Assembly: GCA_035532535.1 (NCBI GenBank)
Contig: DATKQT010000031.1
Location: forward strand, 52,536 to 116,535
Length of the DNA: 64,000 nucleotides
Reading direction: 5' to 3'
Source of the DNA: Palsa-739 sp035532535
GTDB taxonomy: Bacteria; Actinomycetota; Thermoleophilia; Gaiellales; Gaiellaceae
Part shown: positions 15,493 to 22,473 of the stretch, piece after piece
Layout of the letters: each line of letters starts with the position of its first letter
How positions within the stretch are numbered: the stretch's first letter is position 1
Notes under the pieces: model-generated
What the model was told of the DNA's origin: nothing
Database searches by the model: none
What the model saw: the letters and a program-made list of their open reading frames with translations, nothing else
Translations under genes and position numbers: made by a program

Positions 15493-16286
15493 AGCTCCTC
15501 GATGCGTGTTCGCCCGTCGAGCGTCGCCGGGTCGAGCGCGTACAGCGCGTCGTACAGGCGAGCGTGGAAGGTGCCGGGGCCGGCCGCGCCGGCCGCCGCG
15601 TCCTCTGCAGCGACACCGAACACCGCCAGCGCCTCGGCGGCGGCCTCGAGCGGCTCGTCGGGCTTCGCCGCGAGGAAGCATGCCGTCAGCGCCGACGACA
15701 TGCAGCCGGTGCCCGTGACCGTCGCGAGCAGTGCATCGCCGTTCGACACCGCCAGCACCCGGTCGCCGTCCGACACGTGATCAACCGGCCCGGTGACCGA
15801 CGCGATCACGCCGAGACTTCGGGCTGCCGCGCGCGCGAGCTCGGCCGGATCGATGCCGGTGCTCATCGACTCCACGCCCCGCACCTCTGCTGCAGCGCCG
15901 ACGAGCGTCGCCACCTCGCCGGCGTTACCGCGCAAGACGGTGATGTCGACCTCGCCGAGGATGCGGCGCGCGGTGTCGGTGCGATATGCGGTCGCCCCGA
16001 CGCCGACAGGGTCGAGCACGACGGGGATCGGACGCGCGCCCGCCGCCTTGCCGGCGAGCAGCATCGACTCGATCCAGCGCTCCGACAGCGTCCCGATGTT
16101 GATCACGAGCGCGGACGCGATCTGCACCATCTCCTCCATCTCCTCGCGCGCGTGCGCCATCACAGGCAGCGCGCCGATCGCGAGCGTCGCGTTCGCCGTC
16201 TCGTTCATGACGACGTAGTTCGTGATCTGATGGACGAGCGGCCTTCGCTCCCGCATCGTCTGCAACGTGGTGCCGGCAGAGATCAT
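15489..16286 (-). CDS. thiM: Hydroxyethylthiazole kinase
   Basis: Salvages thiazole by phosphorylation. A 265-residue ribokinase-like fold with HQITNYVVMNETANATLAIGA at the N-terminus, LDPVGVGATAYR (phosphate/Mg site), ILRGNAGEV-like VLRGNAGEVATL, and TGTGCMSSA with the catalytic Cys/anion hole. The ATG overlaps the thiD stop (ATGA). Presence of thiM with thiD but no thiC/thiG here shows the operon serves salvage plus final assembly. Confidence 0.95.
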   Translation of the reverse strand: MISAGTTLQTMRERRPLVHQITNYVVMNETANATLAIGALPVMAHAREEMEEMVQIASALVINIGTLSERWIESMLLAGKAAGARPIPVVLDPVGVGATAYRTDTARRILGEVDITVLRGNAGEVATLVGAAAEVRGVESMSTGIDPAELARAAARSLGVIASVTGPVDHVSDGDRVLAVSNGDALLATVTGTGCMSSALTACFLAAKPDEPLEAAAEALAVFGVAAEDAAAGAAGPGTFHARLYDALYALDPATLDGRTRIEEL

Positions 16287-17053
16287 CTCGTTACCCCCAG
16301 GACGTCGACGGGACCCTCGCCTAAACCGACCTCGACGAGACCCTGTGCCACCGCGCGCGATGCGGCGGCCGCCGCGCCGCGGGCGGCGTCGTGCAGGCTC
16401 TCACCGCGCGCGAGCAACGCTGCGAGCATCGCCGAGTGCGTGCACCCGGCACCGTGTGTCGCTGCGACCTCGTAGTGTGTGACGGGAATGTCGATGTGCA
16501 CGCTCCCGTCGAAGAGATGGTCGGCGCCGGCGCCGCCGTGGCCTCCGGTGACGATCACCGCCGGCGCGCCGAGCTCGTGCAACCGCTCGGCAAGCTCGGC
16601 TGGAGACCCGTCGGCTCCTGTGAGCGCACGCGCCTCCATCAGATTCGGCGTGATCACGGTCGCGAGCGGAAAGAGCAGGCCGACGAGAGCCTCGACGGCA
16701 CCGTCCTCGAGCAGCTGCGCGCCTGAGCTCGCGACCATCACCGGGTCGACCACGAGCGGCACACGATGCTCGCTGAGATACGACGCGACGGTCTCGATGA
16801 GCGTTCGCGAGAAGAGCATCCCGGTCTTCGCCGCGTCGACGCCGATGTCGTCGAAGACGGCGTCGAGCTGCGCGATGACGAACGCGGGGGGCAGCTCGTG
16901 GATCGCCGTCACAGCGCGCGTGTTCTGCGCGGTGAGCGCGACGAGCACGGAGGACCCGTAGACGCCGGCCGAGGCGAACGCCTTCAGGTCGGCCTGGATG
17001 CCGGCGCCCCCGCCGGAATCGGACGTCGCGATCGTCAGTGCTCGATGAACCAT
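16283..17053 (-). CDS. thiD: Hydroxymethylpyrimidine/phosphomethylpyrimidine kinase
   Basis: Phosphorylates HMP and HMP-P for thiamine synthesis. A 256-residue ribokinase-like protein: SDSGGGAGIQADLKAF near the start (family consensus DSxGGAGIQAD), VVDPVMVASSGAQLL, TPNLMEARALTG and a late THGAGCTHSAMLA where most ThiD have GTGCTLSA. The ATG lies directly after a TPP riboswitch whose 3' strand contains the GAAGGGAG ribosome binding site. Confidence 0.95.
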   Translation of the reverse strand: MVHRALTIATSDSGGGAGIQADLKAFASAGVYGSSVLVALTAQNTRAVTAIHELPPAFVIAQLDAVFDDIGVDAAKTGMLFSRTLIETVASYLSEHRVPLVVDPVMVASSGAQLLEDGAVEALVGLLFPLATVITPNLMEARALTGADGSPAELAERLHELGAPAVIVTGGHGGAGADHLFDGSVHIDIPVTHYEVAATHGAGCTHSAMLAALLARGESLHDAARGAAAAASRAVAQGLVEVGLGEGPVDVLGVTR

Positions 17054-17057
17054 GCGC

Positions 17058-17130
17058 TCCCTTCGCCGGCATGACCCGGATCAGGTTCGACGGGTGTGAT
17101 CTCAGCCGCTCCTCGCGGCACCCCGGTGGT
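17058..17130 (-). promoter_or_regulatory. TPP riboswitch (THI element)
   Basis: Read on the minus strand the element has GGGGTGCC, then GGCTGAGATCACACCCG and GAACCTGATCCGGGTCATGCC, then GGCGAAGGGA, the conserved THI-box order. It ends about five bases before the thiD ATG, with the GAAGGGAG Shine-Dalgarno inside its 3' strand. That placement points to control of translation initiation: bound TPP closes the stem and hides the site. Confidence 0.95.
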
Positions 17131-17137
17131 CGAACGT

Positions 17138-17143
17138 TAGCGT
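17138..17143 (+). promoter_or_regulatory. -10 box (TAGCGT) of the methyltransferase-like/mrfA pair
   Basis: TAGCGT lies seven bases before the GTG at 17151, the same leaderless arrangement as elsewhere in this window. Confidence 0.45.
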
Positions 17144-17150
17144 CTGAGAC

Positions 17151-17468
17151 GTGGATCGACTCCCGCCTGCACTGGCCGCGACGGCGACGGGCCGGCTGAT
17201 CGGGCTGCTCGGCCCGCCGCCCGCACGGGTGCTCGAGCTCGGGTTCGCCGGAATCCATGCCGAGCCGCTGCGCCTGGCCGGCTTCGACGTGGTCGTCGTC
17301 GAGCCGGACCCGGCGTATCGCGAGCGGGCACGGGAGCGCGCAGGAGAGGTCCTCGAGGCGCCCACCGGTTCCTTCGACGCCGTCGTCGCTCCCGCGGGCA
17401 CCGACCTGACGGGCATCGACGCGCGCCGCGCGCTCCTCGTCCAGCCGGACGGCTCCATTGTGGGATGA
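17151..17468 (+). CDS. Small methyltransferase-like protein, function unknown
   Basis: A 105-residue protein with the opening half of a class I methyltransferase fold: VLELGFAGIHAEPLRLAGFD (motif I-like, but Gly-poor) and VVVVEPDPAYRERAR (motif II). It stops where motifs IV-VI should follow, ending LLVQPDGSIVG. It could be a reduced nucleotide-binding protein or a decaying methyltransferase. GTG start with a -10 box seven bases upstream. It overlaps the helicase gene by 11 bases, which suggests coupled expression. Confidence 0.65.
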   Translation: MDRLPPALAATATGRLIGLLGPPPARVLELGFAGIHAEPLRLAGFDVVVVEPDPAYRERARERAGEVLEAPTGSFDAVVAPAGTDLTGIDARRALLVQPDGSIVG

Positions 17469-19701
17469 CCTCCTCCAGGGCGACGAGCTCGCCCACCTGA
17501 CGGTCGAGCCCGCGCGAGCCGCGCGGACGGTTCCACTGCCGGAGGAGCTGCACCCGGCCGTACGCGCAGCGCTCGCACGCCAGGGAATCCGCGAGCTGTA
17601 CGTGCACCAGGCAGAAGCATGGGCCGCGTCGCGTGCCGGAGAGCACGTCATCGTCACAACCGGAACGGCCTCGGGGAAGACGCTCGCCTTCAACCTGCCC
17701 GCGCTCGACGCGCTCGCGACAGATCCGAAGAATCGAGCCCTCTACCTGTATCCGACGAAAGCGCTCGCGCAGGACCAGGCGCGCACGCTCGCTGCGCTCG
17801 CGGTCCCCAAGGTACGCGCTGCGATCTACGACGGCGACACCCCGCGCGAGCAGCGGTGGCAGGTGCGCAAGTGGGCGAACCTCATCCTCACCAACCCGGA
17901 CATGCTCCACGTCGGCATGCTGCCGCGTCACGACCTCTGGGCGGACGTCCTCCACAACGTGCGCTACGTCGTCGTGGACGAGGCGCACGTCTATCGCGGC
18001 GTGTTCGGCTCGCATGTCGGCAACGTCCTTCGCCGCCTGCGACGAATGGCTCGCGTCTACGGCGCCGATCCGCAGTTCGTGCTCGCATCGGCGACGATCG
18101 CAAATCCGGGCGAGCTCGCGCAGCGGCTTCTCGGGCTCGACACGACGGTGATCGCGGACGACGCCGCACCGCGTGCCGAGAGGACGATCGCGCTCTGGAA
18201 CCCCGAGCTGATCGACGCAGAGCTCGGGCTGCGCGCGTCGCCGCTCGGCGAGGCCTCGCGCCTTGCCGCCGCGCTCGTCCAGCGTGGCCTGCGCACGATC
18301 TGCTTCGCGAAGAGCCGCAAGGCGGCCGAGCTCGTCCATCGCATGACCGTCGATCGCGTCGACGCAGAGACGGCGGCGCGGCTCGCGCCGTATCGCGCCG
18401 GCTACACGGCGCAGCAGCGGCGGGAGATCGAGCGGCGGCTCGTCGAGGGCGAGCTGCTCGGCGTCTCCGCCACCGACGCGCTCGAGCTCGGAATCGACAT
18501 AGGTTTGCTCGACTGCGCCATCTCGGTCGGCTTCCCCGGTACGGTGGCGAGCCTGCGCCAGCAGTGGGGGCGCGCCGGGCGCCGCGGCCACGGGCTGGCC
18601 GTGCTCGTCGCCTCCGAGGACGCGCTCGACCAGTACTTCATGCGGGAGCCGGAGACGCTGCTCGGCCGGCGCGTCGAGGCGGCGATCCTCGACCACGCGA
18701 ATCCGCGCGTGCTCGACAGGCACGTCGCCGCGGCCGCGTTCGAAGCGCCGCTGGACGACGACGACCGGGCGACGCTCGGCGACGCCGCTCTCGAGCGTGC
18801 ACCGCACGTGCCCGACCTGCGCAAGACACCCCGCGGCTGGGTGTACGCGGGGACCGACTACCCGGCCGGACGCACACCGCTGCGCTCGGCGAGCGCGGAC
18901 GCGTTCTCGGTCGTGGACGCGAGCACGGGAACGGTGCTCGGGATCGTCGAGCGCGAGCGCGCGTACTCGACCATCCACGAGGGCGCGGTCTACCTCCACC
19001 TCGGTGAGCAGTGGCTCGTCGCGGAGCTCGACATCGGTGGGCGCAAGGCGCTCGTCGAGCCCTTCGCCGGCGACTGGTACACGCAGGTGAAGAAGGAGAC
19101 GTCCACCGACGTGGAGGAGCCGCTGCGCGTCGAGCGACGGCTCGGGCTCGAGCTCAGCTTCGGGCGGGTGTCGGTAACGGAGCGAGTGGTCGCGTACCAG
19201 CGGAAGGGAATCCGCGACCAGGCGACGATCTCAACCGTGCAGCTCGACCTTCCGGCGACAACGTTCGACACCGAAGCCGTCTGGTATGTCCCGACCGACG
19301 AACAGCTCGAGGGCCTCGAGCAGATGCCGACGCTGCTCTCCTCGTTGCACGCCGCCGAGCACGCGATGATCGCCACCCTGCCGCTCTGGGCGATGTGCGA
19401 CCGTTGGGACATCGGCGGCCTCTCGACGAACTACCACGACGACACGGGCGCCGCGACGGTGTTCGTCTACGACGGGCACTCCGGCGGCGTCGGTCTCACG
19501 GAGCGCGGCTTCGACCAGTTCGAGGGCTGGGTGGCCGATACCGTGCGCCTCCTCGAAGGCTGTCCCTGCGGCCACGGCTGCCCCTCGTGTGTCCAGAGCC
19601 CGAAATGCGGCAACCTGAACGAGTACCTGGACAAGAAAGGGGCTCTGACCTTGCTCCGGCGGATGTCGATTTCCGCCCGGCCCGTTCGTCGTACCTCGTA
19701 A
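17458..19701 (+). CDS. MrfA-type DEAD/DEAH helicase with DUF1998 zinc domain
   Basis: A 747-residue superfamily 2 helicase of the MrfA/YprA (Hrq1-related) family, implicated in repair of mitomycin-type DNA damage in Bacillus. Walker A TGTASGKT at about 68-75, motif II DEAH at 174-177, then the C-terminal helicase domain with FPGTVASLRQQWGRAGRRGHG. The DUF1998 end carries a cysteine cluster CPCGHGCPSCVQSPKCGN starting at 702, which binds metal in the family. It starts at TTG (17458); no other in-frame start is suitably placed. Confidence 0.92.
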   Translation: MWDDLLQGDELAHLTVEPARAARTVPLPEELHPAVRAALARQGIRELYVHQAEAWAASRAGEHVIVTTGTASGKTLAFNLPALDALATDPKNRALYLYPTKALAQDQARTLAALAVPKVRAAIYDGDTPREQRWQVRKWANLILTNPDMLHVGMLPRHDLWADVLHNVRYVVVDEAHVYRGVFGSHVGNVLRRLRRMARVYGADPQFVLASATIANPGELAQRLLGLDTTVIADDAAPRAERTIALWNPELIDAELGLRASPLGEASRLAAALVQRGLRTICFAKSRKAAELVHRMTVDRVDAETAARLAPYRAGYTAQQRREIERRLVEGELLGVSATDALELGIDIGLLDCAISVGFPGTVASLRQQWGRAGRRGHGLAVLVASEDALDQYFMREPETLLGRRVEAAILDHANPRVLDRHVAAAAFEAPLDDDDRATLGDAALERAPHVPDLRKTPRGWVYAGTDYPAGRTPLRSASADAFSVVDASTGTVLGIVERERAYSTIHEGAVYLHLGEQWLVAELDIGGRKALVEPFAGDWYTQVKKETSTDVEEPLRVERRLGLELSFGRVSVTERVVAYQRKGIRDQATISTVQLDLPATTFDTEAVWYVPTDEQLEGLEQMPTLLSSLHAAEHAMIATLPLWAMCDRWDIGGLSTNYHDDTGAATVFVYDGHSGGVGLTERGFDQFEGWVADTVRLLEGCPCGHGCPSCVQSPKCGNLNEYLDKKGALTLLRRMSISARPVRRTS

Positions 19702-19725
19702 ACCATTTTCCAAGGAGGACAAGCC

Positions 19726-20070
19726 ATGCAGTACCTGCTCCTGATCCACGACGACGAGACCCAGGACAACGGCGACCTCATGCCGGAGTACATGGCGTAC
19801 ACCGAGGCGCTGGGCGCGTCGGGCGCGCTCGTTGGCGCGAACCAGCTCCAGCCGAGCGACACAGCGACGACCGTGCGCGTGCGCGGCGGCGAAACGCTCG
19901 TCACAGACGGCCCCTTCATCGAGACGAAGGAGTCACTCGGCGGCTACTACCTCGTCGAGGCCGGCTCGCTCGACGAAGCGATCGAGTGGGCGGCGAAGAT
20001 CCCGTCCGCCCGGTTCGGCCACATCGAGGTGCGGCCTGTCGTCATGCGCCAGGCGCAGGTGAGCGCATAA
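19726..20070 (+). CDS. YCII-related (DGPF) domain protein
   Basis: A 114-residue ferredoxin-like-fold protein: MQYLLLIHDDE, LVTDGPFIETKESLGGYYLVE (the DGPF motif) and the late FGHIEVRPV. Such proteins are the standard genomic partners of ECF42-type sigma factors, and one follows directly. An unusually strong site, AAGGAGG, lies seven bases before the ATG, unlike the leaderless neighbours. Biochemical role unproven. Confidence 0.92.
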   Translation: MQYLLLIHDDETQDNGDLMPEYMAYTEALGASGALVGANQLQPSDTATTVRVRGGETLVTDGPFIETKESLGGYYLVEAGSLDEAIEWAAKIPSARFGHIEVRPVVMRQAQVSA

Positions 20071-21236
20071 CGACGCTCGAGCAGCTCTTCCGCGAGGAGC
20101 ACGGACGCGTCCTCGCGACCCTGATCGGCGTCCTCGGCGACTTCGACCTCGCCGAGGACGCTCTCCAGGACGCGGTCGCGGTCGCGGTCGAGCGCTGGCC
20201 GCGCGACGGCGTGCCGGCGAACCCGGCGGGCTGGCTCGTCACGGTGGCGAAGAACCGCGCCGTCGACCGGATCCGGCGCGACCAGACGCTCCGCCGGAAG
20301 ACCGAGCTACTCGTCCCGCCCGATGAGACCGAGCCGATGGATGACGCCACCATCCCCGACGAGCGCCTGAGCCTCGTGTTCGCATGCTGCCACCCGGCAC
20401 TCGGGATCGAGGCACAGATCGCGCTCACGCTGCGTTCGCTCGGCGGCCTCGAGACCGGCGAGATCGCGCGCGCGTTCCTCGTGCCGGAGGCGACGATGGC
20501 GCAGCGGCTCGTCCGGGCGAAGCGGAAGATTCGCGACGCCGGCATCCCGTTCCGCGTGCCGCCCGACAAGGTTCTTCCCGACCGGCTGGCCGCCGTGCTC
20601 CGCGTCGTCTATCTCATCTTCAACGCCGGCTACGGCCCACCCGTGCGCCGCGAGCTGTGCAACGAGGCCATTCGCCTTGCCGCCATGCTCGCGCTGCTCA
20701 TGCCGGACGAGTCGGAAGCGCACGGCCTGCACGCACTCCTGCTCCTCCAGGACGCGCGACGCGACGCGCGCGTCCGCAACGAATCGCTCGTGCTGCTGGA
20801 GGATCAGGATCGCTCCCTCTGGGACGCGGGCGAGATCACAGCCGGCCGCCGGGCGCTCGAACGGGCGCTGTCGCTGCCGGCGCGTGGGCCGTACGCGATC
20901 CAGGCCGGCATCGCGGCGGCGCACAGCGAGGGCGCCTCGGACTGGGCCGTCGTGGCGGAGCTATACGCACGGCTCGCGGAGCTTGAGCCGTCGCCCGTCG
21001 TCGAGCTGAACCGCGCCGTCGCCGTGGCAATGGCCGACGGCCCCGAAGCGGGGCTCGCGCTCGTCGACGCGATCAACGGCCTCGACGACTACTACCTCTT
21101 CCATTCAGCGAGAGCGGACCTTCTCCGCCGGCTCGAGCGGGTGGACGAGGCGCGTGCCGCGTACGGGCGCGCGACGGAGCTTGCTCCGAGCAGCGTCGAG
21201 CGGGACTTTCTAGCCGGGCGGCGCCGTACGCTCTAG
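20067..21236 (+). CDS. ECF42-type RNA polymerase sigma factor with C-terminal helical extension
   Basis: About 389 residues. Sigma region 2 (FREEHGRVLATLIGVLGDFD, WLVTVAKNRAVDRIRRDQ), region 4 (LGGLETGEIARAFLVPEATMAQRLVRAKRKI), then a 200-residue helical/TPR-like extension (YLIFNAGYGPP, ELNRAVAVAMADGPEAGLALVD) typical of ECF42/SigJ-like proteins. The first codon matching the family N-terminus is ATA in the overlap gcATAAcg with the YCII stop; no ATG, GTG or TTG is nearby in frame. A single G-to-A change from ATGA would give this. The start is therefore provisional. Confidence 0.85.
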   Translation: MTTLEQLFREEHGRVLATLIGVLGDFDLAEDALQDAVAVAVERWPRDGVPANPAGWLVTVAKNRAVDRIRRDQTLRRKTELLVPPDETEPMDDATIPDERLSLVFACCHPALGIEAQIALTLRSLGGLETGEIARAFLVPEATMAQRLVRAKRKIRDAGIPFRVPPDKVLPDRLAAVLRVVYLIFNAGYGPPVRRELCNEAIRLAAMLALLMPDESEAHGLHALLLLQDARRDARVRNESLVLLEDQDRSLWDAGEITAGRRALERALSLPARGPYAIQAGIAAAHSEGASDWAVVAELYARLAELEPSPVVELNRAVAVAMADGPEAGLALVDAINGLDDYYLFHSARADLLRRLERVDEARAAYGRATELAPSSVERDFLAGRRRTL

Positions 21237-22037
21237 CGCCTGCCAGCCGACGTCCCGGGCGCGCGCCTGCTCCTCGCCCTCGGCCCCACCCCGGAGACCG
21301 AACAGGCGCTTGGCGAACAGGAGATAGACCACGATCGCGATATTGACGGCGATCGCGCCGACTTTGAAGACGGTGATCGACCGCGTCAGCTCGTAGCTCT
21401 CGTAGGGCAGGAAGACGAGGTTCGCCACGAACGTGAGGTATTCGCCCCAGCGCTTCTGGAACCAGAGGCCGACGGCCTCTGCGCCCTCGAGAGCGGCGTA
21501 GCCTGCTGCTCCGGACCCGAGCAGGTAGAGCGTCTGCGTGCGCAGAGTGAAGATCTCCGCGAACGAATGGAGGAGCCCGTGCGCGCTCGCCGTGTGCGCG
21601 CCGGAGCCTCCCTCGACGGCGTTGACGACGCGGAAGTAGAACGTGCGCAGCGCGAGCTCGTGCGACGCAAACAGGAAGATCGCGGCCGCGAGCAGGGCAA
21701 GCACGACGAAGTGGATCGCGCGGTCGACGGCAATGATCCGAAGCACGATCTTGTCGCGAAGCGCGCGGCCGCGCAGCGGGAGCTCGATCTCGTCCCGCTC
21801 GGGCGGCAGCTCGTACTTCGGTTTCTCCGGCGGAGGGAGCGGCAGCCACGAGTCGCAGCGCACGCAGCGGTACCAGCGAATGCCGTCGCTCTCGAGCGCG
21901 AACACCCGGTCCTGCGGGCGGAGCCGCGCCGCGTCCATCCCGATCAGCTCGTGCCCGGTGAGGCCGCAGACGAGCAGCTCCCAGTGGAAGCGCGGACGGT
22001 AGAACCGTGGGCGCTGCGTTCCCGGTGGTCTATGCAA
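21210..22037 (-). CDS. DUF2127 family membrane protein
   Basis: About 275 residues. A soluble N-terminus with a possible metal-binding WYRCVRCDSWLPLPPP, then four hydrophobic segments (IHFVVLALLAAAIFLFA, FVANLVFLPYESYELT, VGAIAVNIAIVVYLLFAKRL), fitting DUF2127. Function unknown. The TTG at 22037 is the likeliest start: it overlaps the stop of the LOG-like gene and precedes the conserved PRFHWELLVCGLTGHEL segment. The 3' end overlaps the convergent sigma factor gene by 27 bases. Confidence 0.75.
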   Translation of the reverse strand: MHRPPGTQRPRFYRPRFHWELLVCGLTGHELIGMDAARLRPQDRVFALESDGIRWYRCVRCDSWLPLPPPEKPKYELPPERDEIELPLRGRALRDKIVLRIIAVDRAIHFVVLALLAAAIFLFASHELALRTFYFRVVNAVEGGSGAHTASAHGLLHSFAEIFTLRTQTLYLLGSGAAGYAALEGAEAVGLWFQKRWGEYLTFVANLVFLPYESYELTRSITVFKVGAIAVNIAIVVYLLFAKRLFGLRGGAEGEEQARARDVGWQALERTAPPG

Positions 22038-22473
22038 TCGCGGCCATCGCCAGCTCGACGGCCTCGCGCGGCGAATTCGCACGCAACGCGCCGTCCACTT
22101 GCCGGCCGGGATCGAGGATGACGACCGGTCGCCCGAGCGTCAGCGCGAAGCCGATCTCGGCGAGCGTTCCGTAGCGGCCACCGACGACGATCACCGCATC
22201 GCCCGAGGCGACGACGGCGAGGTTCCGCGCGTGGCCGATGCCGGTGACGACCACGTGGTCGACCCAGGGGTTCGCCCGCTCACGGTTCTCGCCGAGGACG
22301 ATCCCGATCGTCGTCCCACCGGCGTTCTTCGCGCCGCGCGATGCCGCCGCCATCACCTCACCGAGCCCACCGGTGACAACGGTAGCCCCTCGCCCGGCCA
22401 GAAGGCCGCCGATCGCCTCCGCCTGCGCCTCGTTCTCGCTGCCGCTGCCGATGACGGAGACCTGGACGCTCAC
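22030..22473 (-). CDS. LOG-like Rossmann protein (TIGR00725 type)
   Basis: A 147-residue protein with the lysine-decarboxylase-like/LOG Rossmann fold: SVIGSGSENE, VVTGGLGEVMAAASRGAKNAGG, VVVGGRYGTLAEIGFAL. It is short and lacks the full PGGxGTxxE of LOG phosphoribohydrolases, as in the TIGR00725 subgroup of unknown activity. The GTG overlaps the ligD stop (GTGA), which fixes the start. Confidence 0.82.
   Translation of the reverse strand: MSVQVSVIGSGSENEAQAEAIGGLLAGRGATVVTGGLGEVMAAASRGAKNAGGTTIGIVLGENRERANPWVDHVVVTGIGHARNLAVVASGDAVIVVGGRYGTLAEIGFALTLGRPVVILDPGRQVDGALRANSPREAVELAMAAIA

Noticed and set aside
19726..21236. YCII and ECF42 genes as one frameshifted fusion
   Set aside because: The YCII protein is full length with its normal end, the sigma frame begins at its normal N-terminus, and no slippery site was seen at the junction.
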